From CALXXL01 sp034926605 (GTDB lineage: Bacteria; Verrucomicrobiota; Lentisphaeria; Victivallales; Victivallaceae), in the NCBI GenBank assembly GCA_034926605.1, contig JAYFQV010000006.1, forward strand, positions 93,265 to 157,264: 64,000 nucleotides of DNA, in the 5' to 3' direction. Under the pieces are notes generated by a model. The model saw only the letters and a list, made by a program, of their open reading frames with translations. It did no database searches and was not told where the DNA came from. Positions 9,062-17,451 of the stretch are shown in pieces. Each line of letters starts with the position of its first letter. Position 1 is the stretch's first letter. The position numbers and the translations under genes were made by a program.

Positions 9062-9162
9062 TCGCAACCCCTTGTTTTATAGGTAAAAAAAAATGATTGC
9101 AGATGCTGGGGCTAATGTACAGTGGCATGGAGGAAATGTCAAACTTTCAAGAGGCTTTTTGC

Positions 9163-9191
9163 TTGAATTTTCGAGGTTGGTGCGGTATATT
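9163..9191 (+). promoter_or_regulatory. Promoter for parE-parC
   Basis: TTGAAT at 9163-9168 and TATATT at 9186-9191 are 17 nt apart, and the parE ATG is 20 nt past the -10 box with AAAGGA between. Confidence 0.6.
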
Positions 9192-9210
9192 CTATGAAAA
9201 GGACAAGTTG

Positions 9211-11034
9211 ATGAGCGAAGCACCAATATACAGCGAAAGCACTATCGTAACCCTCGAATCCCTCGAGCACATTCGCAAGCGTCCGGGTATGTACATCGGG
9301 CGTCTTGGCGACGGTTCAAACCCCAGCGATGGCATATACATACTGCTCAAGGAGGTTGTGGACAACAGCATCGATGAATTCATCATGGGAGCCGGCAGGC
9401 GTATCGATGTTCTGCGGGACGGCAACCGCGTTTCGGTGCGCGACTACGGCCGCGGCATCCCGCTGGGGAAACTGGTGGAATGCGTGTCGGTGATGAACAC
9501 CGGCGGCAAATACAGCAACGAAGCCTTCCAGTTTTCGGTGGGACTTAACGGCGTAGGCACCAAGGCGGTGAACGCGCTTTCCGAAGTGTTCATAGCCCGT
9601 TCGGTACGCGAGGGCAAGTTCCACGAGGTAGAGTTCCGGCGCGGCGTGCTGGTGCGCGACGAAACCGGTGAGACCACAGAAAAGGACGGCACCCTGGTGA
9701 TCTTTACCCCGGACCCCGAAATGTTCCCCGACTATTCATTTCGCGACGAGTATGTGGAACGCCGCATGTGGATGTACGCCTACCTGAACTCCGGACTTTC
9801 CATCTATTACAACGGTCAGCGTTTCTATTCCCAGAACGGCCTCAAGGATCTGCTGGAGTTCGAATGCGGCGACGACCGGCTTTACGATGTCATTTTCTAC
9901 AAGTCAAAAACCATTGAGTTTGCCCTCACCCATTCCAACAACTACGGCGAAAACTGTTTCTCGTTTGTAAACGGCCAGTTCACCGGCGACGGCGGCACCC
10001 ATCTGTCGGCGTTCAAAGAGGGCGTGCTAAAGGCGATCAACGCCTACAGCGGCAAAAGCTATAAGGCCGACGACGTGCGCGACGGCATGGCCGGCGCCAT
10101 CGCAATAAAACACCCGGAGCCGACCTTCGAGTCGCAGACCAAGAACAAGCTGGGCAACACCGATGTGAAAGGCCCGGTGGTTTCCGCCGTGGCCAGGGAG
10201 GTGGAGGACTTCCTCCACAAAAACCGCGAAATCGCCGAAGTGCTGATGGACAAGGTTTCCCGCAACGAGCAATTGCACCGCCAGATTCAGGACGCCAAAA
10301 AGAAGTCGCGCGAAGCCATCAAAAAGACCACGCTTCGCATTCCCAAGCTGAAGGACTGCAAATTCCACCGCGGCGACAAACCGCACAAGAACCATCCGGC
10401 ACCGGACACCATGATCTTCCTGACCGAGGGCGACTCCGCGGCCGGAAGCCTTGAAAAATGCCGCGACGTCACCTCGCAGGCGATTTTCGCGCTTAAGGGC
10501 AAACCCCTCAACTGCTTCGGCATGGGGCGGGACAAGCTTTACAGCAACGACGAACTGCTGTTCATCACCCAGGCGCTCGGCGTGGACAACGAGGTGGACA
10601 ACTTGCGCTATGACAAGATCGTAATAGCCACCGACGCCGACGTCGACGGCATGCATATCCGGAACCTGCTGATGACGTTCTTCCTTACCTACTTCGAACA
10701 GCTGGTTCTGGCCGGCCATCTCTATGTGCTGGAAACGCCGCTTTTCCGCGTGAGATTGAAAGAGGGTAAACCGGTATACTGCTACAGCGAGTCCGAACGC
10801 GACGCCGCGGTAAAACAACTCGGCAAAAAGTCCGAGATCACCCGATTCAAGGGGCTCGGAGAAATCTCTCCGGACGACTTCGGCGAGTTCATAGGCGAAA
10901 ACATCAAACTGCTCCCGGTCACCTTGGACAACATGCGCAACGTGCCGGACATCCTGGCGTTCTACATGGGTAACAACACCCCCGAACGCCGGGAATACAT
11001 CATGAACAACCTCGAGGTGCCGGATTATGAGTGA
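9211..11034 (+). CDS. parE: DNA topoisomerase IV subunit B (type IIA ATPase subunit)
   Basis: This 607-residue protein is a GyrB/ParE homologue that hydrolyses ATP to drive strand passage. It has the GHKL ATP-binding motifs (VVDNSIDE, GRGIPLG, GGKYSNEAFQFSVGLNGVG), the transducer region, and the Toprim motifs EGDSAAGS and DADVDGMHI. At 607 residues it has no large Toprim insert. The match to topoisomerase IV-type B subunits of Bacteroidetes/PVC bacteria (KGKPLNCFG) is better than to canonical GyrB, and it is paired with a ParC-like gene. ATG 9211 follows AAAGGACAAGTTG. The next gene overlaps by 8 nt, suggesting translational coupling. A gyrase call cannot be fully excluded. Confidence 0.87.
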   Translation: MSEAPIYSESTIVTLESLEHIRKRPGMYIGRLGDGSNPSDGIYILLKEVVDNSIDEFIMGAGRRIDVLRDGNRVSVRDYGRGIPLGKLVECVSVMNTGGKYSNEAFQFSVGLNGVGTKAVNALSEVFIARSVREGKFHEVEFRRGVLVRDETGETTEKDGTLVIFTPDPEMFPDYSFRDEYVERRMWMYAYLNSGLSIYYNGQRFYSQNGLKDLLEFECGDDRLYDVIFYKSKTIEFALTHSNNYGENCFSFVNGQFTGDGGTHLSAFKEGVLKAINAYSGKSYKADDVRDGMAGAIAIKHPEPTFESQTKNKLGNTDVKGPVVSAVAREVEDFLHKNREIAEVLMDKVSRNEQLHRQIQDAKKKSREAIKKTTLRIPKLKDCKFHRGDKPHKNHPAPDTMIFLTEGDSAAGSLEKCRDVTSQAIFALKGKPLNCFGMGRDKLYSNDELLFITQALGVDNEVDNLRYDKIVIATDADVDGMHIRNLLMTFFLTYFEQLVLAGHLYVLETPLFRVRLKEGKPVYCYSESERDAAVKQLGKKSEITRFKGLGEISPDDFGEFIGENIKLLPVTLDNMRNVPDILAFYMGNNTPERREYIMNNLEVPDYE

Positions 11035-13549
11035 CGAGGAAAAACAGGTCTTCGCCGCCGACGGTGAAGTGATGTCGGCATACGAGGCGGAGGCTCTGGC
11101 CGCCAACGAGCGCGAGGCTGAAAAAACAATCGGCGCCAATTCTTATTTTCGCGGCATGTTCGACCGCAACTATCTGGAATACGCCGCCTACACCATCAAA
11201 GACCGCGCGATTCCCAATGTGGACGACGGTTTGAAACCGGTCCAGCGCCGCATCCTGTGGGCGATGCACCGCATCGACGACGGGCGTACCCACAAGGCCG
11301 CTTTCGTGGTCGGCGAAGTGATGGGCAAATACCATCCGCACGGCGACGCCTCCATTGCCGGCGCGCTGGTGGTGCTGGCCAATAAGGAATATTTCATAAG
11401 AAAACAGGGCAACTTCGGCAATATCTTCACCGGTTCAAGCGCCGCCGCGGTACGTTATATCGAATGCGGACTTTCCGAACTCGGGCGCGAAGTGCTGTTC
11501 AATGACGACATCACCGAACTGGTCGACACCTACGACGGCCGTAACCGCGAACCGGTGATTCTGCCGGTAAAAATTCCGGCCCTGCTGATGCTCGGCTCCG
11601 ACGGCATCGCCGCCGGCATGGCCACCAAAATACTGCCGCATAATTTCAACGAGGTGATCGAAGCCCAGATCGCCGAGCTTGAAGGCCGCCCGTTCGAACT
11701 CTATCCGGATTTCCAGCAGGGCGGACTTATGGATGTCTCCGAGTACGCCGACGGCAACGGGCGCATCGTACTGCGCGCCCGCATCGAAATAAAAGACCGC
11801 AAACTGTATATCCGCGAAATCCCGGCCACCACCACCACAGAAAGTCTGATCGCCAGCATCGAACGCGAAGCCGAAAAGGGCCGCATCAAAATCGCTTCGG
11901 TAAACGATTATACCACCAAAGAGGTTGAGATCGAGGTGGTGCCGACCCGCGGCTACGACCCGGAAAAAGCGATGAACGCGCTCTATATGTACACCGATTG
12001 CTCGGTGTCGATTTCTCCGAACCTCACCGTGATCCGGGACAACCGCCCCACGGTTATGAGCGTTACCGAAGTAATCAAACGCAACACCGCCAAACTGCTG
12101 GAATACCTGAATCGCGAACTGGATATCGACCTGGACCGCCAGAACGAACTGCACCACGCGAAGACACTGGCTCAGATATTCTTCGAGAATCGCATCTACA
12201 AGCGTATCGAAGAATGCAAAAGCCAGAGTGAGGAATACGCCGAAGTTCATGCAGGCCTCGCGCCATTCCGCGACATGCTTCGGAGGGATGTCACCGATGA
12301 GGACATCGACAAGCTTCTGGCGCTTCCGGTACGCCGGATCAGCCGATTCGACATTGAAAAGAACCAGCAGGAACTGCGCGAGATCGAAAAAAAGATTTCC
12401 GCCATACGCAAGCATCTGGCCAATCTCAAGGGCTACGCCAAGGACTACCTGAACGCGCTGCTGACGAAATACGGCCCCATGTTCCCGCGCCGCACCGAGA
12501 TCGAAAAACTTGAAAAGATCGACCGCAAGGCGGCGGCGCTATCCAACATCCGTGTCTACTGGGACCGCAAGAATTGCTATATCGGCACCTCCGTCAAGAG
12601 TGACGACTTTGTGATGGTCAGCGAATTCGACCAGCTTCTCTGCGTGGAGCGTTCCGGACGCTACAAAATAATCAACACGCCGGATAAAATATTCATCGAC
12701 CGCCTTTACGAATTCCGCAAGCAGGATTCCGAGACCGAGTTCGGCGTGATCTACCGCGATATAAAATCCGGCAAGTGCTACGGCAAACGCAGTACCATCG
12801 CAAAGTTCATCACCGACCGCGAGTATAACCTCTGCCCGCCGAAGTGTCGCCTTGAGCTGTTCACCCCATGCCCCAATGCCGTTTATACCATAAAGTCCGA
12901 AGGTAAAAAGCCGGCGGAAGAACTCAATCTTATGACACTTCCGCGCCGCTCAGCCAAAGCGCGCGGCATCCTGATCGGCGCCAAGATAGCAAAACTCAAT
13001 TTCAAACGCTATCTGACCGAGGAAGAATTCGCCGCCGCTGCGGCCGCCGAGTCGGCCGCGTCCGAACCGGAGGATAACGAACCAGAGGATGGCGAAACCG
13101 TTATTCCGCAGATCGAGACGGAAGTATCTGACGCCAAAATGGTCGCCGCCCCGGAACCGGAAAGCTCTCAGACGATGAACGCCGACTCCGGGCAGCAGGA
13201 ATATGAGACCAGGCCGGAACCCGTAACGGAAGCGGAACCACTACCGCCGAAGGCCGCTTCCGACACGCCGGAAATCATTGTCGATGCCACGGACACGAAG
13301 CCGGAAGACACGCCGGAACCGGCTCCGGACGAAAAGCAGGGGTTGCTGCCGCGATCCGGAGATGAACCGGAACCGCAAATGGAACTCAAAAATAAGAAGC
13401 AAAAACCGCGAGTCCGCAAAGCGAAACCGTCAGCCAAGCCTGCCGTTGACAAGACCGCGACACTGGAACCTATGGAAAATCAACCGACCGGCGACAGCGA
13501 AAAAAAGGAAGATGACTTCGGCATCGTCCAACCCGAATTCGGATTCTGA
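11027..13549 (+). CDS. parC: DNA topoisomerase IV subunit A with acidic C-terminal tail
   Basis: This 840-residue breakage-reunion subunit has the winged-helix region KYHPHGDASI at 101-110, the catalytic tyrosine Y144 in AAAVRYIECGLSELG, the tower and a long coiled-coil gate (about 380-500). No GyrA box (QRRGGKG) is present and the C-terminal propeller is short, as in ParC. Residues from about 665 to 840 form a low-complexity Glu/Pro-rich acidic tail with one basic KNKKQKPRVRKAKPS patch, probably disordered. At the positions of E. coli ParC S80 and E84 there are A108 and G112. It is translated in overlap with parE. Its stop codon abuts the stop of the convergent gene. Confidence 0.88.
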   Translation: MSDEEKQVFAADGEVMSAYEAEALAANEREAEKTIGANSYFRGMFDRNYLEYAAYTIKDRAIPNVDDGLKPVQRRILWAMHRIDDGRTHKAAFVVGEVMGKYHPHGDASIAGALVVLANKEYFIRKQGNFGNIFTGSSAAAVRYIECGLSELGREVLFNDDITELVDTYDGRNREPVILPVKIPALLMLGSDGIAAGMATKILPHNFNEVIEAQIAELEGRPFELYPDFQQGGLMDVSEYADGNGRIVLRARIEIKDRKLYIREIPATTTTESLIASIEREAEKGRIKIASVNDYTTKEVEIEVVPTRGYDPEKAMNALYMYTDCSVSISPNLTVIRDNRPTVMSVTEVIKRNTAKLLEYLNRELDIDLDRQNELHHAKTLAQIFFENRIYKRIEECKSQSEEYAEVHAGLAPFRDMLRRDVTDEDIDKLLALPVRRISRFDIEKNQQELREIEKKISAIRKHLANLKGYAKDYLNALLTKYGPMFPRRTEIEKLEKIDRKAAALSNIRVYWDRKNCYIGTSVKSDDFVMVSEFDQLLCVERSGRYKIINTPDKIFIDRLYEFRKQDSETEFGVIYRDIKSGKCYGKRSTIAKFITDREYNLCPPKCRLELFTPCPNAVYTIKSEGKKPAEELNLMTLPRRSAKARGILIGAKIAKLNFKRYLTEEEFAAAAAAESAASEPEDNEPEDGETVIPQIETEVSDAKMVAAPEPESSQTMNADSGQQEYETRPEPVTEAEPLPPKAASDTPEIIVDATDTKPEDTPEPAPDEKQGLLPRSGDEPEPQMELKNKKQKPRVRKAKPSAKPAVDKTATLEPMENQPTGDSEKKEDDFGIVQPEFGF

Positions 13550-13846
13550 TTATTTTACGCGGCAGCGATAAGCCACTGTTTTTCCGTCGAGGTCTTTGCA
13601 GATTTTAACCACCCCTAATTCGCGTGTTCCGCCATCGTCCACCACCAGTGTGCCCGGCGATGGCGCTTCCGGTGAAGTGATGAGAAACACCGTGTCGTCC
13701 GAACGTGAACCCAATCCGGAGGTTTCGGCGCTTACCTCCGGCATCGAAAGCGCCCACGCCCGCACGGTGCGGTATTTCCGTTTGCCGTCGGCAAAGCCGT
13801 CCGGAATTTTCAGTATGATCTTCTGATTAAAACGCGGCTTCAACAT
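13550..13846 (-). CDS. Small protein next to phage portal gene, possible head-tail joining protein
   Basis: This 98-residue protein starts inside the 3' end of the portal-like gene (20-nt overlap). The start is placed at ATG 13846. It is a beta-rich sequence with the pattern KYRTVRAWALSMPEVSAETS, then GTLVVDDGGTRELGVVKICKDLDGKTVAYRCRVK, resembling in size and position phage head-completion or head-tail adaptor proteins. The family is not recognised with certainty. There is no signal peptide. Codon use and GC resemble the flanking chromosome, so any phage origin is old. Confidence 0.45.
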   Translation of the reverse strand: MLKPRFNQKIILKIPDGFADGKRKYRTVRAWALSMPEVSAETSGLGSRSDDTVFLITSPEAPSPGTLVVDDGGTRELGVVKICKDLDGKTVAYRCRVK

Positions 13847-15239
13847 GATCCGAATCTTTCTCCAGCCCGGCCAACAGCGCGTCACGCTCGTCGGCCGGCA
13901 GTTTCTGATATTTTTCCAAAAGCGTCACCGCAGCACGAGCCACCGCATTACGGTAAGCCGGAACTTGCGATATCTGGCTGAGCTGCAGCAATCCTTCGAT
14001 CGAGTTCTTGAGATCGATCACCGCGAAATCGCGATTGTAAGACACCTCGGGTACGGTGACGGTTGGATCGTAGAGATTGAGCAGCTTCCACGCGGCGGTC
14101 TCCAGCTGTTCCAGCAACTCCACCCGGCAGGCGAGAAACTGGCGGACATGCTGATAATCCCATGCCTTGCTCTCGGCGGTCTGCGGTGTGCGCGTCTCTT
14201 TTTGAAGGGCCAGTCCGACCGCATCGAACATCTCGCGCTTGAGCATGGCGTTCTCCTCGCGTATCTGCCCAGTCTCCACTCCGGCGGGCGAAATATAGCG
14301 GCTGATGCCTTTTTCCTCGCAGGTCTCCCATATGGCGGCGGTGCGGGCGAGCACCCGGCTGAATTTCTCGCCGCGCCCGGTGCCATCGGCGGCGGGGGTG
14401 CGTTCGGACTTGCGGGCGAAACTCTCCGGGATCACCAGCAGGCCGAACATCTGCTTGATGATATTCATCTGGGCTTCTGACTCATTGTTGAGAATGGCGT
14501 CCGATATACGCACCACGTCCTCAAACCAATGCGCGGCGTCCAGACCGAAGCCGTCCGGCTCCTGCGCGCATACCAGCGGCACCCGTCCGAGATTATGCCG
14601 TCCGGAACCGGCAAGCACGATCTGTCCACCGGGCGAATTGAGTTCGAACAGCTGCCAGCCGTCGCGGGTCCAAAGGCGGCGGCGGCGGCGTTCGACGGCA
14701 GGGTTGAACGGGTCCGAATTGATAAGAGCTTTTTCCTCCACCAGCGCCCACAGCAACAGACCGTCGTCGCCTACGGCGTAGTCGGGCACCGAAAGCGGTG
14801 AAAGCGCACGTACACCGGGTCGCAAGCGTTCGCGCCGCTTGCGTTCGAGCGTTACCTCGCCGTTGAAAGCCGGCATGTCGACCAGCAAAAATGCCGCGCC
14901 ATAGACATTGAGCAGCGTGGAGAACTGGCACATCACCTCATCCACCCGCAGACCGTCTCTGGAGAAGTCCTCGACCAGCTCCGGGGCGGCATGACGGCGT
15001 TCGGGCGGAGTGGCCAGCGCAAACTGTGTGATCAGCCGTGCCAGCTTGCGCGGATAATTGAAATAACAGGCGCGGGCGCGGCGCTCCTCGAATTCAAGGT
15101 CAATTTCGGAAACGTGGCGAATCAGCGCCCGGTCTATATACTCGGTTCCGCCCGAGTAGGCGGAACGGCAATGTTCCCAAATCGCGCGGTTTCTGCGACA
15201 GCGGGGATGTTCGCGCCGGAAAACGAAATTGTAGTCCAT
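13827..15239 (-). CDS. Phage portal-like protein (orphan)
   Basis: This 470-residue protein has the layout of SPP1/DUF4055-type portal proteins: an N-terminal FNYPRKLARLITQFALATPPE helix, an invariant-looking NVYGAAFLLVDMP strand, DDGLLLWALVEEKA, an RVPLVCAQEPDG turn, the helix DAILNNESEAQMNIIKQMFGLLVIP, and a C-terminal crown-like helical region rich in Leu/Ala. A portal forms the dodecameric DNA gate of tailed-phage heads. Two ATG codons occur in tandem; 15239 is preferred because AGGAG is 6 nt upstream. No terminase, capsid or integrase lies nearby, only a small partner gene, so this is a remnant or a domesticated gene. Confidence 0.6.
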   Translation of the reverse strand: MDYNFVFRREHPRCRRNRAIWEHCRSAYSGGTEYIDRALIRHVSEIDLEFEERRARACYFNYPRKLARLITQFALATPPERRHAAPELVEDFSRDGLRVDEVMCQFSTLLNVYGAAFLLVDMPAFNGEVTLERKRRERLRPGVRALSPLSVPDYAVGDDGLLLWALVEEKALINSDPFNPAVERRRRRLWTRDGWQLFELNSPGGQIVLAGSGRHNLGRVPLVCAQEPDGFGLDAAHWFEDVVRISDAILNNESEAQMNIIKQMFGLLVIPESFARKSERTPAADGTGRGEKFSRVLARTAAIWETCEEKGISRYISPAGVETGQIREENAMLKREMFDAVGLALQKETRTPQTAESKAWDYQHVRQFLACRVELLEQLETAAWKLLNLYDPTVTVPEVSYNRDFAVIDLKNSIEGLLQLSQISQVPAYRNAVARAAVTLLEKYQKLPADERDALLAGLEKDSDHVEAAF

Positions 15240-15267
15240 CATGGTCTCCTTGCGTTGGTTTTACAAT

Positions 15268-15296
15268 TTGCATTGTGTCAACCATGATGCTATATT
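15268..15296 (+). promoter_or_regulatory. Promoter for the secreted unknown protein
   Basis: TTGCAT at 15268-15273 and TATATT at 15291-15296 are 17 nt apart, the -10 preceded by TGC. The ATG with AAAAGGAG follows 22 nt after the -10 box. Confidence 0.55.
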
Positions 15297-15318
15297 CCAA
15301 ATATAAAAAGGAGAACAT

Positions 15319-16422
15319 ATGAGGAAGATTCCGATTATCGCCATGATACTGCCTCTTGCAATTGCCGCGGCCGAAGCGGATGTTAAAGTCGAGGATTTTT
15401 TTGGACCCGAGTATTCTTGTGTGCATCATGTCGACATGGCCGGCTATGAAACGTTGTTCAATGCTACGACCGAGGCCGGAAAGAAGAAAATTACCGACCC
15501 TCGCAAAGAGGACAGTTATGTAGAAACACGCAAGGAAGTCTTCAATTGGCTTCGGCTGTCCGGAATCCCGCGTATCCGGGAATTCGGGATCGCCCAACGC
15601 AATCTTGAAGTCAACGGCAGCAAAATGATAATCACCAGATTTCGGGCACTCACCACCGCCGCAGCGTCCCACGACCTGCTCACCGTCCTCGCCAGCGAGA
15701 ACCCGGCTGACATTGATTGGATAGCCGCACTTCCGCAGGATGTCACCTTTGCCGTCAGTGGCACAATAAGCATGCGGAAATTGTGGGATGCCGTGATGCC
15801 GATATACTCAAAAATGGGATCAATTCTTTTCCTAATGGAGCGCCTGCAGGCAAATATCGGTCAAGACGAACTATTGGACTCAATCGAAGGACGATTCGGG
15901 TTTGCGCTTAACATAGTCAATGTATCGGGAGAATTCCCGCATGTAAAATTGCTTATATCCCTACCGGACCGCAATGGCACTCTTCATAATATGATGAAAT
16001 CATGCGGACTGCAATCAATATCGGGCACCGGAGACACTCTGCTCAACAGCGAAGGCAACTACATCGTACGACTTTCTCCGGGACGTGTCGACATATATTC
16101 TGAGATTGTTTCAGTCGGATCGGCGTTTGAATACTATACCGGGACAAAGTCTCGTCTCGGAGATTCATCCGATTTCAAGGCTATGCGCAACACCATTGGC
16201 GACTCCGGCAATCTGGCTATATGGGTAGCCCGGAACACATTATCGTCAAATTTCGAATCCAAGGATCGTTGCAATCCGGCACCTGGAATGAACGCGCCAG
16301 TGCTGGCGGTGGCCTATCTCTCCGACACCCACTGTGACTTCACTCTCATCTCAGGAATCGGACCGCAATTTATAACATGGGTAACCCTGGCACTAAGCCC
16401 TAACATGGAATTTGAGTTTTAG
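15319..16422 (+). CDS. Secreted protein of unknown function
   Basis: This 367-residue protein has a signal peptide (MRKIPIIAMILPLAIAAAEA, cleavage probably after AEA), so it is exported. It has no family I recognise and no clear catalytic motif. The chain alternates strands and helices with few cysteines (near residues 28, 240, 313 and 343). Base composition is slightly AT-richer than the neighbouring housekeeping genes. It has its own promoter and an AAGGAG site. The TAG stop is followed by a further 50 open codons in the same frame. Function is unknown; neighbours (portal-like gene on the other strand, tRNA-Lys) give no clue. Confidence 0.7.
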   Translation: MRKIPIIAMILPLAIAAAEADVKVEDFFGPEYSCVHHVDMAGYETLFNATTEAGKKKITDPRKEDSYVETRKEVFNWLRLSGIPRIREFGIAQRNLEVNGSKMIITRFRALTTAAASHDLLTVLASENPADIDWIAALPQDVTFAVSGTISMRKLWDAVMPIYSKMGSILFLMERLQANIGQDELLDSIEGRFGFALNIVNVSGEFPHVKLLISLPDRNGTLHNMMKSCGLQSISGTGDTLLNSEGNYIVRLSPGRVDIYSEIVSVGSAFEYYTGTKSRLGDSSDFKAMRNTIGDSGNLAIWVARNTLSSNFESKDRCNPAPGMNAPVLAVAYLSDTHCDFTLISGIGPQFITWVTLALSPNMEFEF

Positions 16423-16795
16423 AAACGTCTACAGACACTGCTATCGCGATTCGCCTTCCCCGACGCAAGCTTACACATCGTCTTGCCCGTGCCGACGGTC
16501 AACTCCGATTCGCTCCGCAGCCAGACCGACACCGCGGCGAACTTCGCCATCACATCATCATTACCCGCTACGTAGCTCCCGGAATATGATTTTTGCGAAC
16601 ATCAGCCTCCTTGATGCATTCATACGCATATATTACGTGCTGTACCCGTAATTGCATAATGTAAATGCCAGTTGCAAACAATATGACTGTTTTTTTTGCC
16701 GGAACTCTTTTGCTGGAAATAAAATTTCCCACTTTTTCAGCTTCGTAGTTTGAAAAGTTATGATTTTGGTCTATTTTAAAGAGCATACAGCTGGC
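16423..16795. other. Non-coding gap before tRNA-Lys
   Basis: There is no convincing gene in these 373 bases. The first 150 bases are GC-rich and open in the frame of the preceding gene until TAG at 16573. The rest is AT-rich, with a weak 6-bp hairpin at 16715-16729 and the tRNA promoter at 16750-16777. Confidence 0.6.
16750..16777 (+). promoter_or_regulatory. Promoter for tRNA-Lys and rpmB
   Basis: TTGAAA at 16750-16755 and TATTTT at 16772-16777 are 16 nt apart; the mature tRNA starts 19 nt after the -10 box. No terminator is seen between the tRNA and rpmB. Confidence 0.6.
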
Positions 16796-16871
16796 GGGTT
16801 GATAGCTCAGTCGGTAGAGCATCGCCCTTTTAAGGCGGTGGTCCCGGGTTCGAGTCCCGGTCAACTCACCA
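16796..16871 (+). tRNA. tRNA-Lys (anticodon TTT)
   Basis: The 76-nt cloverleaf has a 7-bp acceptor stem (GGGTTGA with TCAACTC, one G-T pair), D stem GCTC/GAGC, anticodon stem TCGCC/GGCGG with loop CTTTTAA, TTT at 16829-16831, T arm GGTTCGAGTCC and an encoded CCA end. The anticodon reads AAA/AAG. Confidence 0.97.
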
Positions 16872-16911
16872 TTTTTTGCTGGATTTACATTTAACATGAT
16901 GAGGTAATAAT

Positions 16912-17139
16912 ATGAGCAACGTTTGCATGATGTGCGGCAAGGCCCGCGCCGAGGGCGGCCGGATCACCCGCAAAGGTTTGGCCAAGAAGGCCGGCGGTAT
17001 CGGTCTGCATGTGGTGAAGAACGTCAAGCGCACTTTCCATCCGAACATCCAGAGCGTGCGCGTGATTGTCAACGGACAGGTCAAGCGCGTACGTCTCTGC
17101 GCCGCCTGCATCCGCACCGGAAACTTCGTCAAAGCTTAA
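16912..17139 (+). CDS. rpmB: Ribosomal protein bL28
   Basis: This 75-residue protein is large-subunit protein L28. It has the N-terminal VCMMCGKARAEGG zinc-ribbon-like start, the basic KRTFHPNIQSVRV core and the C-terminal VKRVRLCAACIRTGNFVKA. The second Cys pair (CAAC) with CMMC gives a four-cysteine set, so this is the zinc-binding form of L28. A GAGG site precedes the ATG. It lies 40 nt after tRNA-Lys with no terminator between, so both are probably on one transcript, and a terminator follows. Confidence 0.96.
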   Translation: MSNVCMMCGKARAEGGRITRKGLAKKAGGIGLHVVKNVKRTFHPNIQSVRVIVNGQVKRVRLCAACIRTGNFVKA

Positions 17140-17155
17140 GCTTACCGGTAGTAAG

Positions 17156-17187
17156 AAGGCCGCCACATGGTGCGGCCTTTTTTATTT
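17156..17187 (+). terminator. Terminator after rpmB
   Basis: The stem AAGGCCGC (17156-17163) pairs with GCGGCCTT (17172-17179), followed by a T run. Confidence 0.88.
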
Positions 17188-17243
17188 TTAAATTGCAACC
17201 AATCTTCTTACCACATTGCGACTTCGGTATTTAAAAGAGAGAG

Positions 17244-17312
17244 GGCGTTGCGCATTTCCCCTTCGTCCGGCCGGACGACTCCTCCTATCCACGCGGCGCA
17301 ACGCCTTTTATT
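17244..17312. other. Long branched stem-loop in the gap after the kinase gene
   Basis: GGCGTTGCGC at 17244-17253 pairs perfectly with GCGCAACGCC at 17296-17305, enclosing a second palindrome GTCCGGCCGGAC at 17265-17276. On the plus strand a TTTTATT tail follows and the loop holds CCTCCT. On the minus strand CTCTCTCTTTT follows. It may be the kinase-operon terminator or a small structured RNA. Confidence 0.5.
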
Positions 17313-17451
17313 GTTAACACTATCATTTAAAAATCGCTTTTCAAGTAATTTATTGATAGTTTTGAAAATAAACGAAAAACAAAAACAATAATTAATATCA
17401 ATAATATGAACAGCAGGTGCAAAAATATCTGAATCTTGAGTTCCGGCACGT

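Noticed and set aside
13827..15239. Gene transfer agent
   Set aside because: Only a portal-like gene and one small gene are present; terminase, capsid and tail genes are missing.
16715..16729. Six-bp hairpin before tRNA-Lys
   Set aside because: Only 6 bp with 3-nt loop, and a modest T run; too weak to call a terminator.
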